Shown one piece after another: positions 17,574 through 26,633 of a DNA stretch of 64,000 nucleotides (position 1 is the first letter of the stretch; every line of letters begins with the position of its first letter). The stretch lies in the NCBI GenBank assembly GCA_963771545.1, contig CAVYTX010000002.1:2232001-2296000 (forward strand). The letters run 5' to 3'. The translations under genes and the position numbers were made by a program. This DNA is from CAKZLS01 sp963771545 (GTDB lineage: Bacteria > Pseudomonadota > Alphaproteobacteria > Rhodospirillales > Defluviicoccaceae). The notes below the pieces were generated by a model. The model saw only the letters and a program-made list of their open reading frames with translations, did not search any database and was not told the DNA's origin.

Positions 17574-17612
17574 GCTTCCGCGAAGCGGAAGCAGGCCCTG
17601 CGCGATGCAGGG
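17574..17612 (+). repeat. Two tandem perfect hairpins in a 511-bp gap
   Basis: GCTTCCGC/GCGGAAGC with a GAA loop (17574-17592) and CCCTGC/GCAGGG with a 5-nt loop (17596-17612). No T tract follows, so not a clear intrinsic terminator. The 17514-18024 gap otherwise holds only weak short frames: a 35-aa basic peptide frame at 17541-17648 and a 74-aa frame at 17495-17719, neither recognised. I do not call them genes. Confidence 0.5.
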
Positions 17613-18024
17613 AAGCGGTATCGAAAAGGACAGTCCTCCCTGACCTAGCCGGTGATTTTGAAAAGAATCCTCGATGCTCGGTTCGGGCAAACCGCAATGA
17701 CGCCCACCAATCGCGGTAGGAAAAGTTTGTGTTCTCTGATCGCTGCGATTTATGGTGTTAAAAAAATGGGATAGCCGCGCTTCGGTCACTTGACGCAAGG
17801 GTAAGGTATCATGAGGGAGACAACGTGCCGGGACTAAAACTCCTTTGGCTATCGGCTTGTGCGTGGAGGTTTGGACGGTCGCTTTCAGTTCCGACAGCGT
17901 TCGCGGCTGGCCACACTTCCGCCCTTCCCCATGGCAAATTCCAAGACGGTCCGAAGTCGGATAAAGTCCAGCGCGAAGTGTTAGGCCTCCTCTTCAACTC
18001 AACAAACGTAGGAGAACATCCAAG

Positions 18025-19122
18025 ATGACGAGCAATAATCTAACCAGCCGGGTCATGACCGGTACCGTGTCGGCCTTGGTGGCCGGCGCATTCCTCTGGG
18101 GAACGACGGCCTCGCCCGCCGCCGCACAGGAAAAAGTTCGCTGGAAAGTTCCGATCGCGTTTCCGTCAAATCTTCCCGCGCTCGGCGATAACGCTCCTTG
18201 GGTCGCCGACCGCCTCAACGCCGCGAGCGGCGGCAATATCCAGCTGAAAATCGAAGAACCGGGGAAGATCGTCCCGCCGTTCCAGATCATGGAAGCCGTC
18301 AAAGATAACAAGGTCAAGGCCGGCTACACGTGGGTCGGATATGACCAGGGAAAGGTTCCCGCGGTTCCGTTGATCGCCGCGGTTCCGTTCGGCATGGAAC
18401 CGTGGGAGTTCAATGCCTGGTGGTATTACGGGGGCGGCCAGCAGCTTGGCGAAGAGCTGTACGCGCCGCATAACATTCACCCGATCCTGTGCGGCATTAT
18501 CGGCCCCGAAACGGCGGGCTGGTTCAAGAACGAGATCACATCCCTCGATGACGTCAAGGGCCTCAAGATCCGCTTCGCCGGCCTCGGTGGCAAGGTCTTG
18601 GAAAAGCTCGGCGCATCCGTGACCATGATCCCCGGCGGCGAAATATTTCAGGCGCTGGAAAAGGGAAACATCGACGCGAGCGAGTTTTCCCTGCCCGAAG
18701 TGGACGAGCGGCTAGGTTTCTATAAAGTCGTCAAAAACAACTACTTTCCGGGCTGGCACCAGACTTTTACGGCCGAGCACCTTCTCGTCAATCTGGATGA
18801 ATGGAAAAGTCTCGATGACCAGTCCAGAGCATTGATTAATTTGGCCTGCCAAGCCGGCGTGACCGACAGCTTGGCGAAATCCGAACACAACCAGGGCCCG
18901 GTCATGGCCGGATTCCCTGAAAAAGGCGTGACGCCGCGCAAGCTCCCGGAGCCCATCCTTCGCGAACTTCTCAAGGTGACGAACGAAGTTCTCGCCGAGG
19001 AAGCGGCCAAGGACGAGATGTTCGCCAAGATCCTGCAGTCGCAGAAACAGTTCCGCGATCAGTACGAAGTTTGGAAGGAATACGGCTACTTGCCGCGTGA
19101 CTTCTACGCGACTTCAAAGTGA
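18025..19122 (+). CDS. TRAP transporter solute-binding protein, copy 1 (DctP family)
   Basis: 365 aa. A signal peptide (about residues 1-35, ending SPAAAQ) is followed by a DctP-family fold: EEPGKIVPPFQIMEAVKD, GLKIRFAGLGGKVLEKLGAS, then MIPGGEIFQALEKG and IDASEFSLPEVDERLGF. The DctP-type Arg expected to bind the substrate carboxylate is probably the one in KIRFAG. It captures a substrate, probably a carboxylate, in the periplasm for the DctQM permease. AGGAGAACATCCAAG before the ATG is a clear ribosome-binding site, repeated almost identically before copy 2. The protein is over 80% identical by eye to the next gene. The substrate is unknown. Confidence 0.93.
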   Translation: MTSNNLTSRVMTGTVSALVAGAFLWGTTASPAAAQEKVRWKVPIAFPSNLPALGDNAPWVADRLNAASGGNIQLKIEEPGKIVPPFQIMEAVKDNKVKAGYTWVGYDQGKVPAVPLIAAVPFGMEPWEFNAWWYYGGGQQLGEELYAPHNIHPILCGIIGPETAGWFKNEITSLDDVKGLKIRFAGLGGKVLEKLGASVTMIPGGEIFQALEKGNIDASEFSLPEVDERLGFYKVVKNNYFPGWHQTFTAEHLLVNLDEWKSLDDQSRALINLACQAGVTDSLAKSEHNQGPVMAGFPEKGVTPRKLPEPILRELLKVTNEVLAEEAAKDEMFAKILQSQKQFRDQYEVWKEYGYLPRDFYATSK

Positions 19123-19167
19123 TCGCATAATGCTCATGGGTGTGGTGGGCGTCAGGAGAGAAGCGAA

Positions 19168-19320
19168 ATGATCGATCAACGGGAGCCACGGGAAAGTGAA
19201 CCCCATGTCGATCTGAAAGGCCTGGTCCACCACACCGAATTGCCGAACATCTGGATTTCGAAGTTCTTGGACACCTCCATAGGCTGGGCGGGATACACTG
19301 CGGTCGTTTTCCTCGGTGAA
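19168..19320 (+). pseudogene. Relic of the 5' end of a dctQ gene between the two solute-binding genes
   Basis: The first 50 codons read MIDQREPRESEPHV, LVHHTELP, ISKFLDT and W-x-GY, matching the start of the intact dctQ at 20472 (MTDQQEPRGGDPHV, LIHHTELP, ISNFLDT, W-x-GY) at about half the positions. It has its own AGGAGAG ribosome-binding site and ATG. The match ends before the first membrane helix is complete, at a junction near 19310-19320, after which the leader of the second dctP begins. The frame happens to stay open into dctP copy 2, giving a potential 418-aa fusion. The nucleotide context downstream of both dctP copies is also alike (GTGATCGCATAATGCTCAT), which shows a tandem duplication. 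Confidence 0.85.
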
Positions 19321-19338
19321 TGCAGGAGAACTTCCAGG

Positions 19339-20424
19339 ATGACAAGCCGCCGTCTCGCGGCCGGAACCGTGTTGACTTTGGCGACCGGCGCGTTCCTTTG
19401 GGGGACCGCGGTCTTGCCGGCGTCCGCCGCGGAGAAAATCCGCTGGAAGGTTCCGGTCGCCATCCCCTCGACCCTTCCCGCGCTTGGCGATACCGCTCCT
19501 TGGATCGCCGACCGCCTCGATGCCGCGAGCGGCGGCGACATCCAACTCAAGATCGAGGAACCGGGCAAGATCGTTCCGCCGTTTCAGATCATGGAAGCGG
19601 TCAAGGATAGCAAAGTAAAAGCCGGTTACACCTGGGTCGGCTACGATCAGGGCAAGATTCCCGCGGTCCCGCTGATCGCCGCGGTTCCGTTCGGCATGGA
19701 ACCGTGGGAGTTCAATGCCTGGTGGTATTACGGAGACGGCCAGCAGCTCGGCGAAGAGCTTTATGCTCCCCACGGCATCCATCCGGTCCTATGCGGAATG
19801 GTCTCGCCGGAGACGGCCGGCTGGTTCAAAAGCGAGATCACGTCCCTCGATGACCTCAAGGGGCTCAAAATCCGCTTTGCCGGTCTCGGCGGCAAGGTGC
19901 TGGAAAAGCTCGGCGCCTCGGTGACCATGATCCCCGGCGGCGAAATCTTTCAGGCGCTGGAGAAGGGAAGCATCGACGCCAGCGAGTTCTCACTGCCCGA
20001 GGTGGACGAGCGGCTGGGTTTCTACAAGGTCGCGAAGAACAACTATTTCCCCGGTTGGCACCAAACCTTTACGACCATTTTCCTGCTCGTCAACAAGCAG
20101 GAATGGGATGGCCTTGAGGACCAGTCCAGAGCCATGATCAATTTGACTTGCCAAGCCGCCGTAACCATCAGCCTGTCAAAATCCGAACACAACCAGGGTC
20201 CGGTCATGGCTGGATTCCCGGAAAAAGGCGTGACTCCCCGCAAACTTCCGGAACCTATCCTTCGCGAACTTCAAAAGGTGACGGAGGAAGTTCTCGCCGA
20301 GGAGGCGGCCAACGACGAGATGTTCGCCAAGATCTGGGAGTTGCAAAAAGCGTTCCGCGATCAGTACGAAATTTGGAAGGAATACGGCTACCTGCCGCGT
20401 GACTTCTACGCGACTTCGAAGTGA
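19339..20424 (+). CDS. TRAP transporter solute-binding protein, copy 2 (DctP family)
   Basis: 361 aa from the ATG at 19339, chosen because AGGAGAACTTCCAGG precedes it exactly as in copy 1 and because it opens with a signal peptide (MTSRRLAAGTVLTLATG, cleavage near LPASAAEK). The mature protein has the same motifs as copy 1 (FQIMEAVKD, GLKIRFAGLGGKVLEKLG, IDASEFSLPEVDERLGF). Differences cluster in the HQTFTTIFLLVNKQEW stretch (copy 1 has HQTFTAEHLLVNLDEW) and the C-terminal helices, which could shift specificity or dimerisation. It is followed by the intact dctQ and dctM. The frame upstream to 19168 is a dctQ relic, not part of this protein in my reading. Confidence 0.9.
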   Translation: MTSRRLAAGTVLTLATGAFLWGTAVLPASAAEKIRWKVPVAIPSTLPALGDTAPWIADRLDAASGGDIQLKIEEPGKIVPPFQIMEAVKDSKVKAGYTWVGYDQGKIPAVPLIAAVPFGMEPWEFNAWWYYGDGQQLGEELYAPHGIHPVLCGMVSPETAGWFKSEITSLDDLKGLKIRFAGLGGKVLEKLGASVTMIPGGEIFQALEKGSIDASEFSLPEVDERLGFYKVAKNNYFPGWHQTFTTIFLLVNKQEWDGLEDQSRAMINLTCQAAVTISLSKSEHNQGPVMAGFPEKGVTPRKLPEPILRELQKVTEEVLAEEAANDEMFAKIWELQKAFRDQYEIWKEYGYLPRDFYATSK

Positions 20425-20471
20425 TCGCATAATGCTCATCGGTGTAGTGGAAATCAGGAGGGTTATAGGAC

Positions 20472-21080
20472 ATGACCGATCAACAGGAGCCACGGGGCGG
20501 TGATCCCCATGTCGGCTTGGAAGACCTGATCCACCACACCGAGCTGCCCCGTACCCGCATTTCAAACTTTCTGGATACCATCGTCCGCTGGAGTGGATAC
20601 GGGGCGTCTTGGTTTTGCTGGTTTTTTCTGGTCGGAATTATTGTCGTCAATGTGATCATGAGGTACTTTTTCGGCGAAGGAAAAATATATTTCGAGGAAG
20701 CGCAGTCCTTTATTTACGCCCTGGGCTTCTTGATCGGTCTATCCTTTTGCGTGGAAAACGATAGCCACATCCGGATCGATATCTTTCATGACCGATTTAA
20801 GCCGCGCACCAAGGCATGGATCGATTTCATCGGAATTATATTTTTCCTGATCCCCTATGCGCTTGTCATATTGATCTACTCGGTGCCGCTGATCGAATAC
20901 TCCATAGAGACGGGAGAACGATCGACCAGTCCCGGAGGCCTGCCGTATCCTCTGATTACCATCTGGAAGTCCTTCATGTTCATCGGCTACGCGCTGTTGA
21001 TGATCGCGGCGGTTTCGAGGTTGATCCGAGCGAGCTCGCTGCTTTTCGGCCGTTCCGATTTGAACAGCGCCGCGCGCTAG
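20472..21080 (+). CDS. TRAP transporter small permease (DctQ family)
   Basis: 202 aa membrane protein with about four helices (around residues 45-67, 78-95, 118-142 and 160-185). The characteristic DctQ stretch FFGEGKIYFEEAQSF is followed by FCVENDSHIRIDIFHDRF. It forms the membrane complex with DctM and driven by the Na+ or H+ gradient imports the ligand delivered by the solute-binding proteins. An AGGAGG precedes its ATG by about 14 nt. The gene follows dctP copy 2 by 47 bp, and dctM starts 12 bp downstream. A partial copy of its 5' end lies upstream at 19168. Confidence 0.93.
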   Translation: MTDQQEPRGGDPHVGLEDLIHHTELPRTRISNFLDTIVRWSGYGASWFCWFFLVGIIVVNVIMRYFFGEGKIYFEEAQSFIYALGFLIGLSFCVENDSHIRIDIFHDRFKPRTKAWIDFIGIIFFLIPYALVILIYSVPLIEYSIETGERSTSPGGLPYPLITIWKSFMFIGYALLMIAAVSRLIRASSLLFGRSDLNSAAR

Positions 21081-21092
21081 GGAGATCGCACG

Positions 21093-22448
21093 ATGGAAAT
21101 CAATGAAATTCTCGCCATCCTGATGTTTGTCTCCTTTATCTTTCTCTTGTTCGCCGGTTTTCCGGTTGCCTGGATGCTGGGCGGCATCGCGATCATCTTC
21201 GCCGCGATCTCCATCGCGTGCGATACCTACCTCGATACTTTCATCGGTATCGATTGGGCTTATGTGTCGCTGGCCGTCGACGATCTTTGGAACACCATGC
21301 AGAACTGGGTGCTGGTGGCCCTGCCCATGTTCATATTCATGGGTTTGATGCTCGATCGTTCGGGCATCGCCGAACAAATGATGGCGAGTTTCACCCAGTT
21401 GTTCGGCCGTGTCAGGGGAGGCCTGGCGGTCACGGTCACGATCATCGGCATCTTGCTGGCCGCGTCCACCGGCATCATCGGTGCCTCCGTCGTTCTCCTG
21501 TCGCTTCTCGGCCTGCCGATCATGATGAGAAACGGCTACCAGAAAGAATTGGCGGTCGGAACCGTCTGCTCGGCGGGAACCTTAGGCATTCTCATTCCGC
21601 CAAGCATCATGCTGGTGATCATGGCCGACCGGCTGGCGCGATCGGTGGGCGATCTCTTCATGGGAGCGGTGTTCCCCGGACTTCTGCTCGGCGTACTTTA
21701 TATTATTTACATTTTGATCGTCTCGGTGCTGCGGCCCCGATGGGCGCCCCTTCCGGCCGACGCACCGACGCTCTCCGCGCGTGTCGTGCTGGGCGTGCTG
21801 TGGTCCGCAGCCCCGCCGGCCTTGCTTATCCTTGGCGTTCTCGGAAGCATCTTCTTTGGCATCGCGACACCGACCGAGGCATCCGGTCTCGGCGCTTTCA
21901 TCGCGTCCTTGCTGGCTTTAGCGAAGGGACGACTTAGTCTGCGAGTCATGCATGAAGTCGTCTGCCAAACGACGACAACGACGGCGTTCATCTTCGGTAT
22001 TTTGGTGGGCGCCAGCGCCTTCGCCCTGGTGCTGCGCGGTCTTGGCGGCGACGAACTGATCGAATCCACCCTGCTCGGCCTCGATCTCGGCCCTCACGGC
22101 ACCATGATATTTATCCTATTCATCGTATTCCTGCTGGGCTTCGTGCTCGACTGGATTCAGATTATCTTGATTATTCTGACCCTGGTGGCACCGGTCGTGA
22201 CCTCGTTCGGCTTCGATCTCAACTGGTTCATGATCCTGTTCGCCGTCTGCCTGCAGACGTCGTTCCTGACGCCGCCGGTGGGATTTGCGCTGTTCTATCT
22301 CAAGGGGGTCGCGCCGCCCGAGATTACGGTGCGCCACATCTACCGGGGCGTTATTCCGTTTATCTGCATACAGCTCTTCGGCCTCGCGATCGTCTACATG
22401 TTCCCGGCTATCGTTACGTGGTTGCCAAAGCAAGCCTACAGCCAGTGA
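21093..22448 (+). CDS. TRAP transporter large permease (DctM family)
   Basis: 451 aa, about 12 hydrophobic segments. Family markers include FAGFPVAWMLGG near the start, ALPMFIFMGLMLDRSGIAEQ, GILLAASTGIIGASVV, GTLGILIPPSIMLV and the C-terminal FLLGFVLDWIQIILI and QTSFLTPPVGFALFYLKG. It is the main transport subunit of the tripartite system. GGGAGAT 7 nt before the ATG is the ribosome-binding site. Length is at the long end of the family and no damage is seen. The cluster order is dctP-dctP-dctQ-dctM. Confidence 0.95.
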   Translation: MEINEILAILMFVSFIFLLFAGFPVAWMLGGIAIIFAAISIACDTYLDTFIGIDWAYVSLAVDDLWNTMQNWVLVALPMFIFMGLMLDRSGIAEQMMASFTQLFGRVRGGLAVTVTIIGILLAASTGIIGASVVLLSLLGLPIMMRNGYQKELAVGTVCSAGTLGILIPPSIMLVIMADRLARSVGDLFMGAVFPGLLLGVLYIIYILIVSVLRPRWAPLPADAPTLSARVVLGVLWSAAPPALLILGVLGSIFFGIATPTEASGLGAFIASLLALAKGRLSLRVMHEVVCQTTTTTAFIFGILVGASAFALVLRGLGGDELIESTLLGLDLGPHGTMIFILFIVFLLGFVLDWIQIILIILTLVAPVVTSFGFDLNWFMILFAVCLQTSFLTPPVGFALFYLKGVAPPEITVRHIYRGVIPFICIQLFGLAIVYMFPAIVTWLPKQAYSQ

Positions 22449-22497
22449 GAGTTCGAGGCGTTGGAGGCGTTCAGGCTTTATCGGCGGGAGGTAAGTC

Positions 22498-23742
22498 ATG
22501 AAGATACGGACCGTTCTAACCCTTGCCGCATTCGCTCTCATGGGTGGAGTGTGGAGTCCGCGCGCGCCCGTTGCGGCCGAGGCCTACAACCTTGGCGTCG
22601 CCCTCGGCCTGACCGGCACGGGCGCCCCCTACTCCCGGGAGGCGGCGAACGCGATCCGGCTGGCCGTCGACGAAATCAACCGCGATGGCGGTTTCCTCGG
22701 CCGGCACCCGATCGAGCTGTTCATTGAAAATACCCGGACCGAGCCGTCCGTAGCGGAAATGGTCGTAACGCGGATGATCGAACGGGACAAAGTCCGGGCC
22801 ATTATCGGCACCTATTCCAGCGCGACCGCCATCGCCATCAAACCCATATGCCGCGCCAATGGCGTTCTCCACATCGCCACCATCAGCAACTCGGAGGACA
22901 TCACCCGACTGGATCCCAGTCCGTACACGTTTTCGGTCGTCCCCAACACCTACATGTTGTCGAAGACGACCGCGATCGGCGTCGCCAAGCTGGCCGCCGA
23001 AAACGGTTGGAAGAGGTATGCGACGATCGCCTCGGACTACGCCTGGGGTCGCTCCAGCCAAAGTGTTCAGGTGGCGATACTGAAGGAGTTGGCGCCCGGT
23101 CTGGAACTGATCAGCGAGCATTGGCCGCCGATCGGGCACGTTGGTTTTAATACGTTCGTCCTCGCCATCATGAACGAAAAGCCGGACTTCGTCCTCGCGT
23201 CCATCGCCGGCGCCGACAACGCGCGCTGGGACGCCGCGGCACGCGATTACCACCTCGCGGACACCGTCGCCATCCCCGGGGGCCTGATAAGCGTCACCGA
23301 ACTGATAACCCAGGCGAGCTGGCTTCAGCGCGGGACCTATGGTCGAACCCGGGCTCCATTTTTCGCGCACATGGACATCCCGATGATGGCCGGTTTCGTC
23401 GAACGGTATCGTGCGGTGTATGGACGCTATCCGAGTGACTGGGCGGTAATGGGCTATGACGGCGTCCATGCGCTGAAACAAGGGATAGAGAAGGCCGGCA
23501 GCATCGACACGGAAAGGGTCAAGGACGCGATGAAGGGGATGACCGTCGAGACCACCCGCGGCAATCTTTTCTTCCGCGAAATCGACAATCAGTTGAGCGT
23601 TTCGGCCTATTGGGGACGGGTTGCCGACGATCCGGCCTACGATTTCCCGATCTATGCGGACCTGGTGGAGTTCAAGGGTCCGGACATCTGGCGACCGGAG
23701 GAGGAGATCCTCGATGCCCGGGCGGTCAGCACGGGGAAGTAA
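22498..23742 (+). CDS. Type-1 periplasmic substrate-binding protein (LivK-like), orphan
   Basis: 414 aa. Signal peptide about residues 1-27 (cleavage near PVAAEA), then a Leu/Ile/Val-binding-protein fold: GVALGLTGTGAPYSREAAN, AVDEINRDGG, AIIGTYSSATAIA and VMGYDGVHALKQGIEKAG. Such proteins deliver amino acids, amides or aromatic acids to ABC importers. No ABC permease or ATPase gene is near, and the gene lies 49 bp after dctM in the same direction, so it may be co-transcribed with the TRAP system. Whether it works with a distant permease or as a sensor ligand protein cannot be told. GGGAGG before the ATG supports the start. Confidence 0.88.
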   Translation: MKIRTVLTLAAFALMGGVWSPRAPVAAEAYNLGVALGLTGTGAPYSREAANAIRLAVDEINRDGGFLGRHPIELFIENTRTEPSVAEMVVTRMIERDKVRAIIGTYSSATAIAIKPICRANGVLHIATISNSEDITRLDPSPYTFSVVPNTYMLSKTTAIGVAKLAAENGWKRYATIASDYAWGRSSQSVQVAILKELAPGLELISEHWPPIGHVGFNTFVLAIMNEKPDFVLASIAGADNARWDAAARDYHLADTVAIPGGLISVTELITQASWLQRGTYGRTRAPFFAHMDIPMMAGFVERYRAVYGRYPSDWAVMGYDGVHALKQGIEKAGSIDTERVKDAMKGMTVETTRGNLFFREIDNQLSVSAYWGRVADDPAYDFPIYADLVEFKGPDIWRPEEEILDARAVSTGK

Positions 23743-23752
23743 ATGGACTGCT

Positions 23753-24607
23753 CTACGTCTGCTCTCCCGCCGCTCCGGCCGTTCCGCGGCGGCGCGTCGC
23801 CGTGCGCGGCTCTCCGACCGGCAGGGTTTCGTCGAGCCAATCGGCCATGGTCTTCGCAACCCTTTCCCAGCCGTGCTCCAGCATCATGGCATGCGCCATC
23901 CGGGGAAAAACCACGGGCCGGGTCCGGTACATCTTCGCCGTCGCTTCCAGCGCGCCGCGAAACACGAAGCTGTCGTTTTCCGCCCCCAACACCAGCACCG
24001 GGACGTCCAGGGTCGGCGCCGAGGGCGGCAAGTCCAATCCCAACAGATCGACGATGACCATGGTCGACTCGCCCTGCAGGCGATGAAGCATCTTGTCGAT
24101 GGTTTCCTGGGACGTTTCATCCGAGAACAACGCCCGGCGCACGCTGTCGCCATCGGAGACCGCGGGTCCGAATATCTGCATCTTGGCCATGTCGACGAAC
24201 AGGCCCGGATTGCCGAACGCCATTCCCAAAAGCGATCCGGCCAGACCATGGGGCGGGACCGACGCCATCAGCACGGCGGCGGGAGCCTCGTGGTCATGAA
24301 TGTACTTCTGCACCACCATGCCGCCCATGGAGTGACCGATCACCACCGGCGGCCTATCGAGCGTGGCGGCCACCTGCTCGATATCGGCGACATATTGCCG
24401 GAGCCGCGCGACCCCCACCTGTTCCCAACCAGCGCTTTCACCGTGCCCGCGCAGGCTCAACGCATGGGACTCATACCCGTGCTCGGCGAAATACGGCAGG
24501 AAGTGCTGATCCCAGATCCATGCGCCGCCATAGGCGCCGTGAACGAACAGGAGCGGAGCGGCGCGGGTTTTTCCTTTGGGTTTTCGGCTGATGACTTCTA
24601 GATTCAT
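23753..24607 (-). CDS. Alpha/beta-fold hydrolase
   Basis: 284 aa from the ATG at 24607; the frame extends 25 codons further without similarity. The nucleophile elbow GHSMGG, the oxyanion stretch LLFVHGAYGGAWIWDQ, the acid in LVLGAENDSFV and the His in RMAHAMMLEHGW form a complete Ser-Asp-His triad. No signal peptide. The closest general type is the esterase/lipase-like group related to bromoperoxidases and monoglyceride lipases. The substrate is unknown. The C-terminus is Arg/Ala/Gly-rich and looks unstructured. It converges on the periplasmic binding protein gene, 10 bp apart. Confidence 0.88.
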   Translation of the reverse strand: MNLEVISRKPKGKTRAAPLLFVHGAYGGAWIWDQHFLPYFAEHGYESHALSLRGHGESAGWEQVGVARLRQYVADIEQVAATLDRPPVVIGHSMGGMVVQKYIHDHEAPAAVLMASVPPHGLAGSLLGMAFGNPGLFVDMAKMQIFGPAVSDGDSVRRALFSDETSQETIDKMLHRLQGESTMVIVDLLGLDLPPSAPTLDVPVLVLGAENDSFVFRGALEATAKMYRTRPVVFPRMAHAMMLEHGWERVAKTMADWLDETLPVGEPRTATRRRGTAGAAGEQT

Positions 24608-24720
24608 CGGAGGTTCCAATGTTGCGGTGCAGCGGGAACCTAACGCATCGGGACGCGGAACCCAAGACTTGAAGACTGGCAAACCATGAAATCCGTCGCC
24701 GATCGCGCCGGCCGTATGGT

Positions 24721-25560
24721 GTGGGAGCCCGATCCCTGACTATAGTCGCGATCCTGCTTGGTTTACTTATGGCGTTTGCGGACTCCGCGTCCGCCAACCC
24801 GGAACCAAGGGAAGCCACGCAGGCGTGCGCGTTCGCTGACGTCGCCCGCTTGAAAACCGAGTTCCACTCGGCCGTCGAGCTGTACACCCGGTGCGTCGAG
24901 GCCGCTCCTCTGAGCCCATCGCAACGCGCGGCGGTGTTGACCAACCGGGGAACGGCGCACTACCGTCTCGGGGCTTACGACCAAGCCATTGCCGACTTCA
25001 ACGCCGCCCTGGCCCTCCGGCCCGATTTGGCCGAGGCGTATTACAATCGTGGGCTGGTCGCTTTCGTGACCGAGCGATACGACGACGCCATCGCCGACTA
25101 CTCGCACGCCATCGCCTTAAGGCCGGCGTATTTCCAGGCCTACTGCAACCGGGGTAGCGCCTATCTGGCCAAGGGCGACTTCGACCGCGCCATCGAAAAC
25201 GCCGACCAGGCGATCCGCCTGCACGCGACGTTCGCCTGCCCCTACAACAACCGGGGCTATGCCCATTCGAAGAACGGCGACTACGCGCGCGCGATCGAAG
25301 ACTACAGCCAAGCCATCCGCATCGACCCGACCCTGGCCTCGGCCCACCACAACCGCGGTGTCGCCCATGCCAACCAAGGCGACTATGAACAAGCCATCGC
25401 CGACATTTCCGAAGCCATACGCCTCCGCCCCGATTGGGCGCTGGCGTTCAAAACCCGTGGTGATGTGTATTCAAGGATCGGCGCCGCCGAAAACGCCGCC
25501 CGCGACCACGCCGAAGCGGCCCGCCTCGATTCGACAGGAGGCGGTGCAACCGGCGAATAA
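24721..25560 (+). CDS. Secreted TPR-repeat protein, copy 1
   Basis: 279 aa starting at GTG. A signal peptide (about residues 1-25, cleavage near SASA-NPEP) precedes five to six tetratricopeptide repeats, with units such as AYYNRGLVAFVTERYDDAIADY and YNNRGYAHSKNGDYARAIEDY, split here to their core NRG-x-A-x-x-x-x-G-x-Y-x-x-AI. TPRs mediate protein-protein contacts; the protein should act in the periplasm. It ends in a disordered tail. It is paralogous to 26634-27380 and to the fragment at 26387. No enzymatic domain. Function unknown. Confidence 0.85.
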   Translation: MGARSLTIVAILLGLLMAFADSASANPEPREATQACAFADVARLKTEFHSAVELYTRCVEAAPLSPSQRAAVLTNRGTAHYRLGAYDQAIADFNAALALRPDLAEAYYNRGLVAFVTERYDDAIADYSHAIALRPAYFQAYCNRGSAYLAKGDFDRAIENADQAIRLHATFACPYNNRGYAHSKNGDYARAIEDYSQAIRIDPTLASAHHNRGVAHANQGDYEQAIADISEAIRLRPDWALAFKTRGDVYSRIGAAENAARDHAEAARLDSTGGGATGE

Positions 25561-25571
25561 GAGTGGAGCTG

Positions 25572-26075
25572 TCAACCAAAAGTCAATGAACGTCTTTGAT
25601 ATCTGTCTGGCCGCGACTTGCGGAGATTGCGCCAAGCCACGCATTGAATGACTCTATTTCGCCGCGCTTTGACTGCGTGGGTGCGTTGCTCCACGAAGCA
25701 ATATTTATGATGAGTAGGGGGTGCGCCGGCGGATTTCGCCACTGACGCCATATTGAGCACGGTGTCCCGCATCATCGCGACATCCACACTCCGACTGGAG
25801 ACATCATTGACGCCACCCTGAATAACAGCGAAATCGATATCGTAATGAGAGATATGAAAGTTGAGTTGGGTCTCAAAAGTAACCCCCATTTGCACCTGCG
25901 TTTGGCCGCCCACAGCCGTCGAGTGCATCGATGCCGAGGTAATGAGAATGGGCCACTCATTTGAATCATTGGAGAATGAGTCACCGGCTACATGTCCGAC
26001 CCTCGCCGCCTCGGCTGTCGCAATGACGGAAAAACCAATCAGCAACCCAATGCCGAAGATCAAACCTCTCTTCAT
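25572..26075 (-). pseudogene. Truncated GDSL/SGNH-hydrolase-like secreted protein
   Basis: 167 aa from the ATG at 26075, preceded by GGGAAG. A signal peptide (MKRGLIFGIGLLIGFSVIAT, cleavage near AEAA) is followed by HVAGDSFSND, resembling block I GDS, and VIQGGVNDVSS, resembling block III G-x-N-D of SGNH esterases. After about residue 130 the sequence turns Arg-rich (NRVIQCVAWRNLRKSRPDRY) and the expected C-terminal D-x-x-H block is absent, so the gene looks truncated or frameshifted. It lies between a TPR gene and a TPR fragment, a region with other signs of rearrangement. Confidence 0.5.
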
Positions 26076-26384
26076 CGTCTTCCCGAAAAGACGTCGGCCG
26101 CCCGCTTCTTTTGGCAAAACCGCGACCAATACACTCGGCCTCACGCGAACCTCGCACGCCATGGTACTTCCTCCCAGCGTCGCGGACGTAATGTCCACCT
26201 ACATCCAATGGTAATTCTAGCAGCAATAGAAATACTCGTAAAGGTTGTATTTTCATGTTAATGCTATTTATGGATGATTTGGAATTGTGTCGGTGAACGC
26301 GTCCGACAATTTCTGCTCCGCTGGCCACAACCAACGCGTCGCTCAGGCCAGCCAGGGCAATCGAAAACAGGGCGTTACCGACCA

Positions 26385-26538
26385 TCCCGAGGCCATCCGG
26401 CTCCGCCCCGATTGGGCGCTGGCGTTCAAAACCCGTGGCGATGTATATTCAAAGGTCGGCGACGCCGAAAACGCCGCCCGCGGCCGCGCCGAAGCGGCCC
26501 GCCTGGATCCGGGACTTGACGCGCGGCCAGCCCAATGA
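26385..26538 (+). pseudogene. C-terminal fragment of a third TPR gene
   Basis: Codons read EAIRLRPDWALAFKTRGDVY, then SKVGDAENAARGRAEAARLDP, nearly identical to the last 40 residues of the TPR protein at 24721 at both protein and nucleotide level. The rest of the gene is missing and the codons before about 26385 do not resemble TPRs. It ends at 26538, overlapping no functional start. This marks a former third tandem copy. Confidence 0.8.
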
Positions 26539-26633
26539 CCACATTGAGCCGGACATCACGCCCAAAAAAAACCGGAAAGAGTCTATATCCGTGCGCCACA
26601 ACGCCTTACAGACAACACCATAAGGTCTCGAAC

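Noticed and set aside
17495..17719. 74-aa and 35-aa frames after the D-lactate dehydrogenase
   Set aside because: No family resemblance, they overlap or lie in hairpin-rich sequence, and codon use is not convincing.
19168..19338. N-terminal 57 residues of the 418-aa frame as part of the solute-binding protein
   Set aside because: They resemble the DctQ start, and a signal peptide with its own ribosome site follows at 19339.
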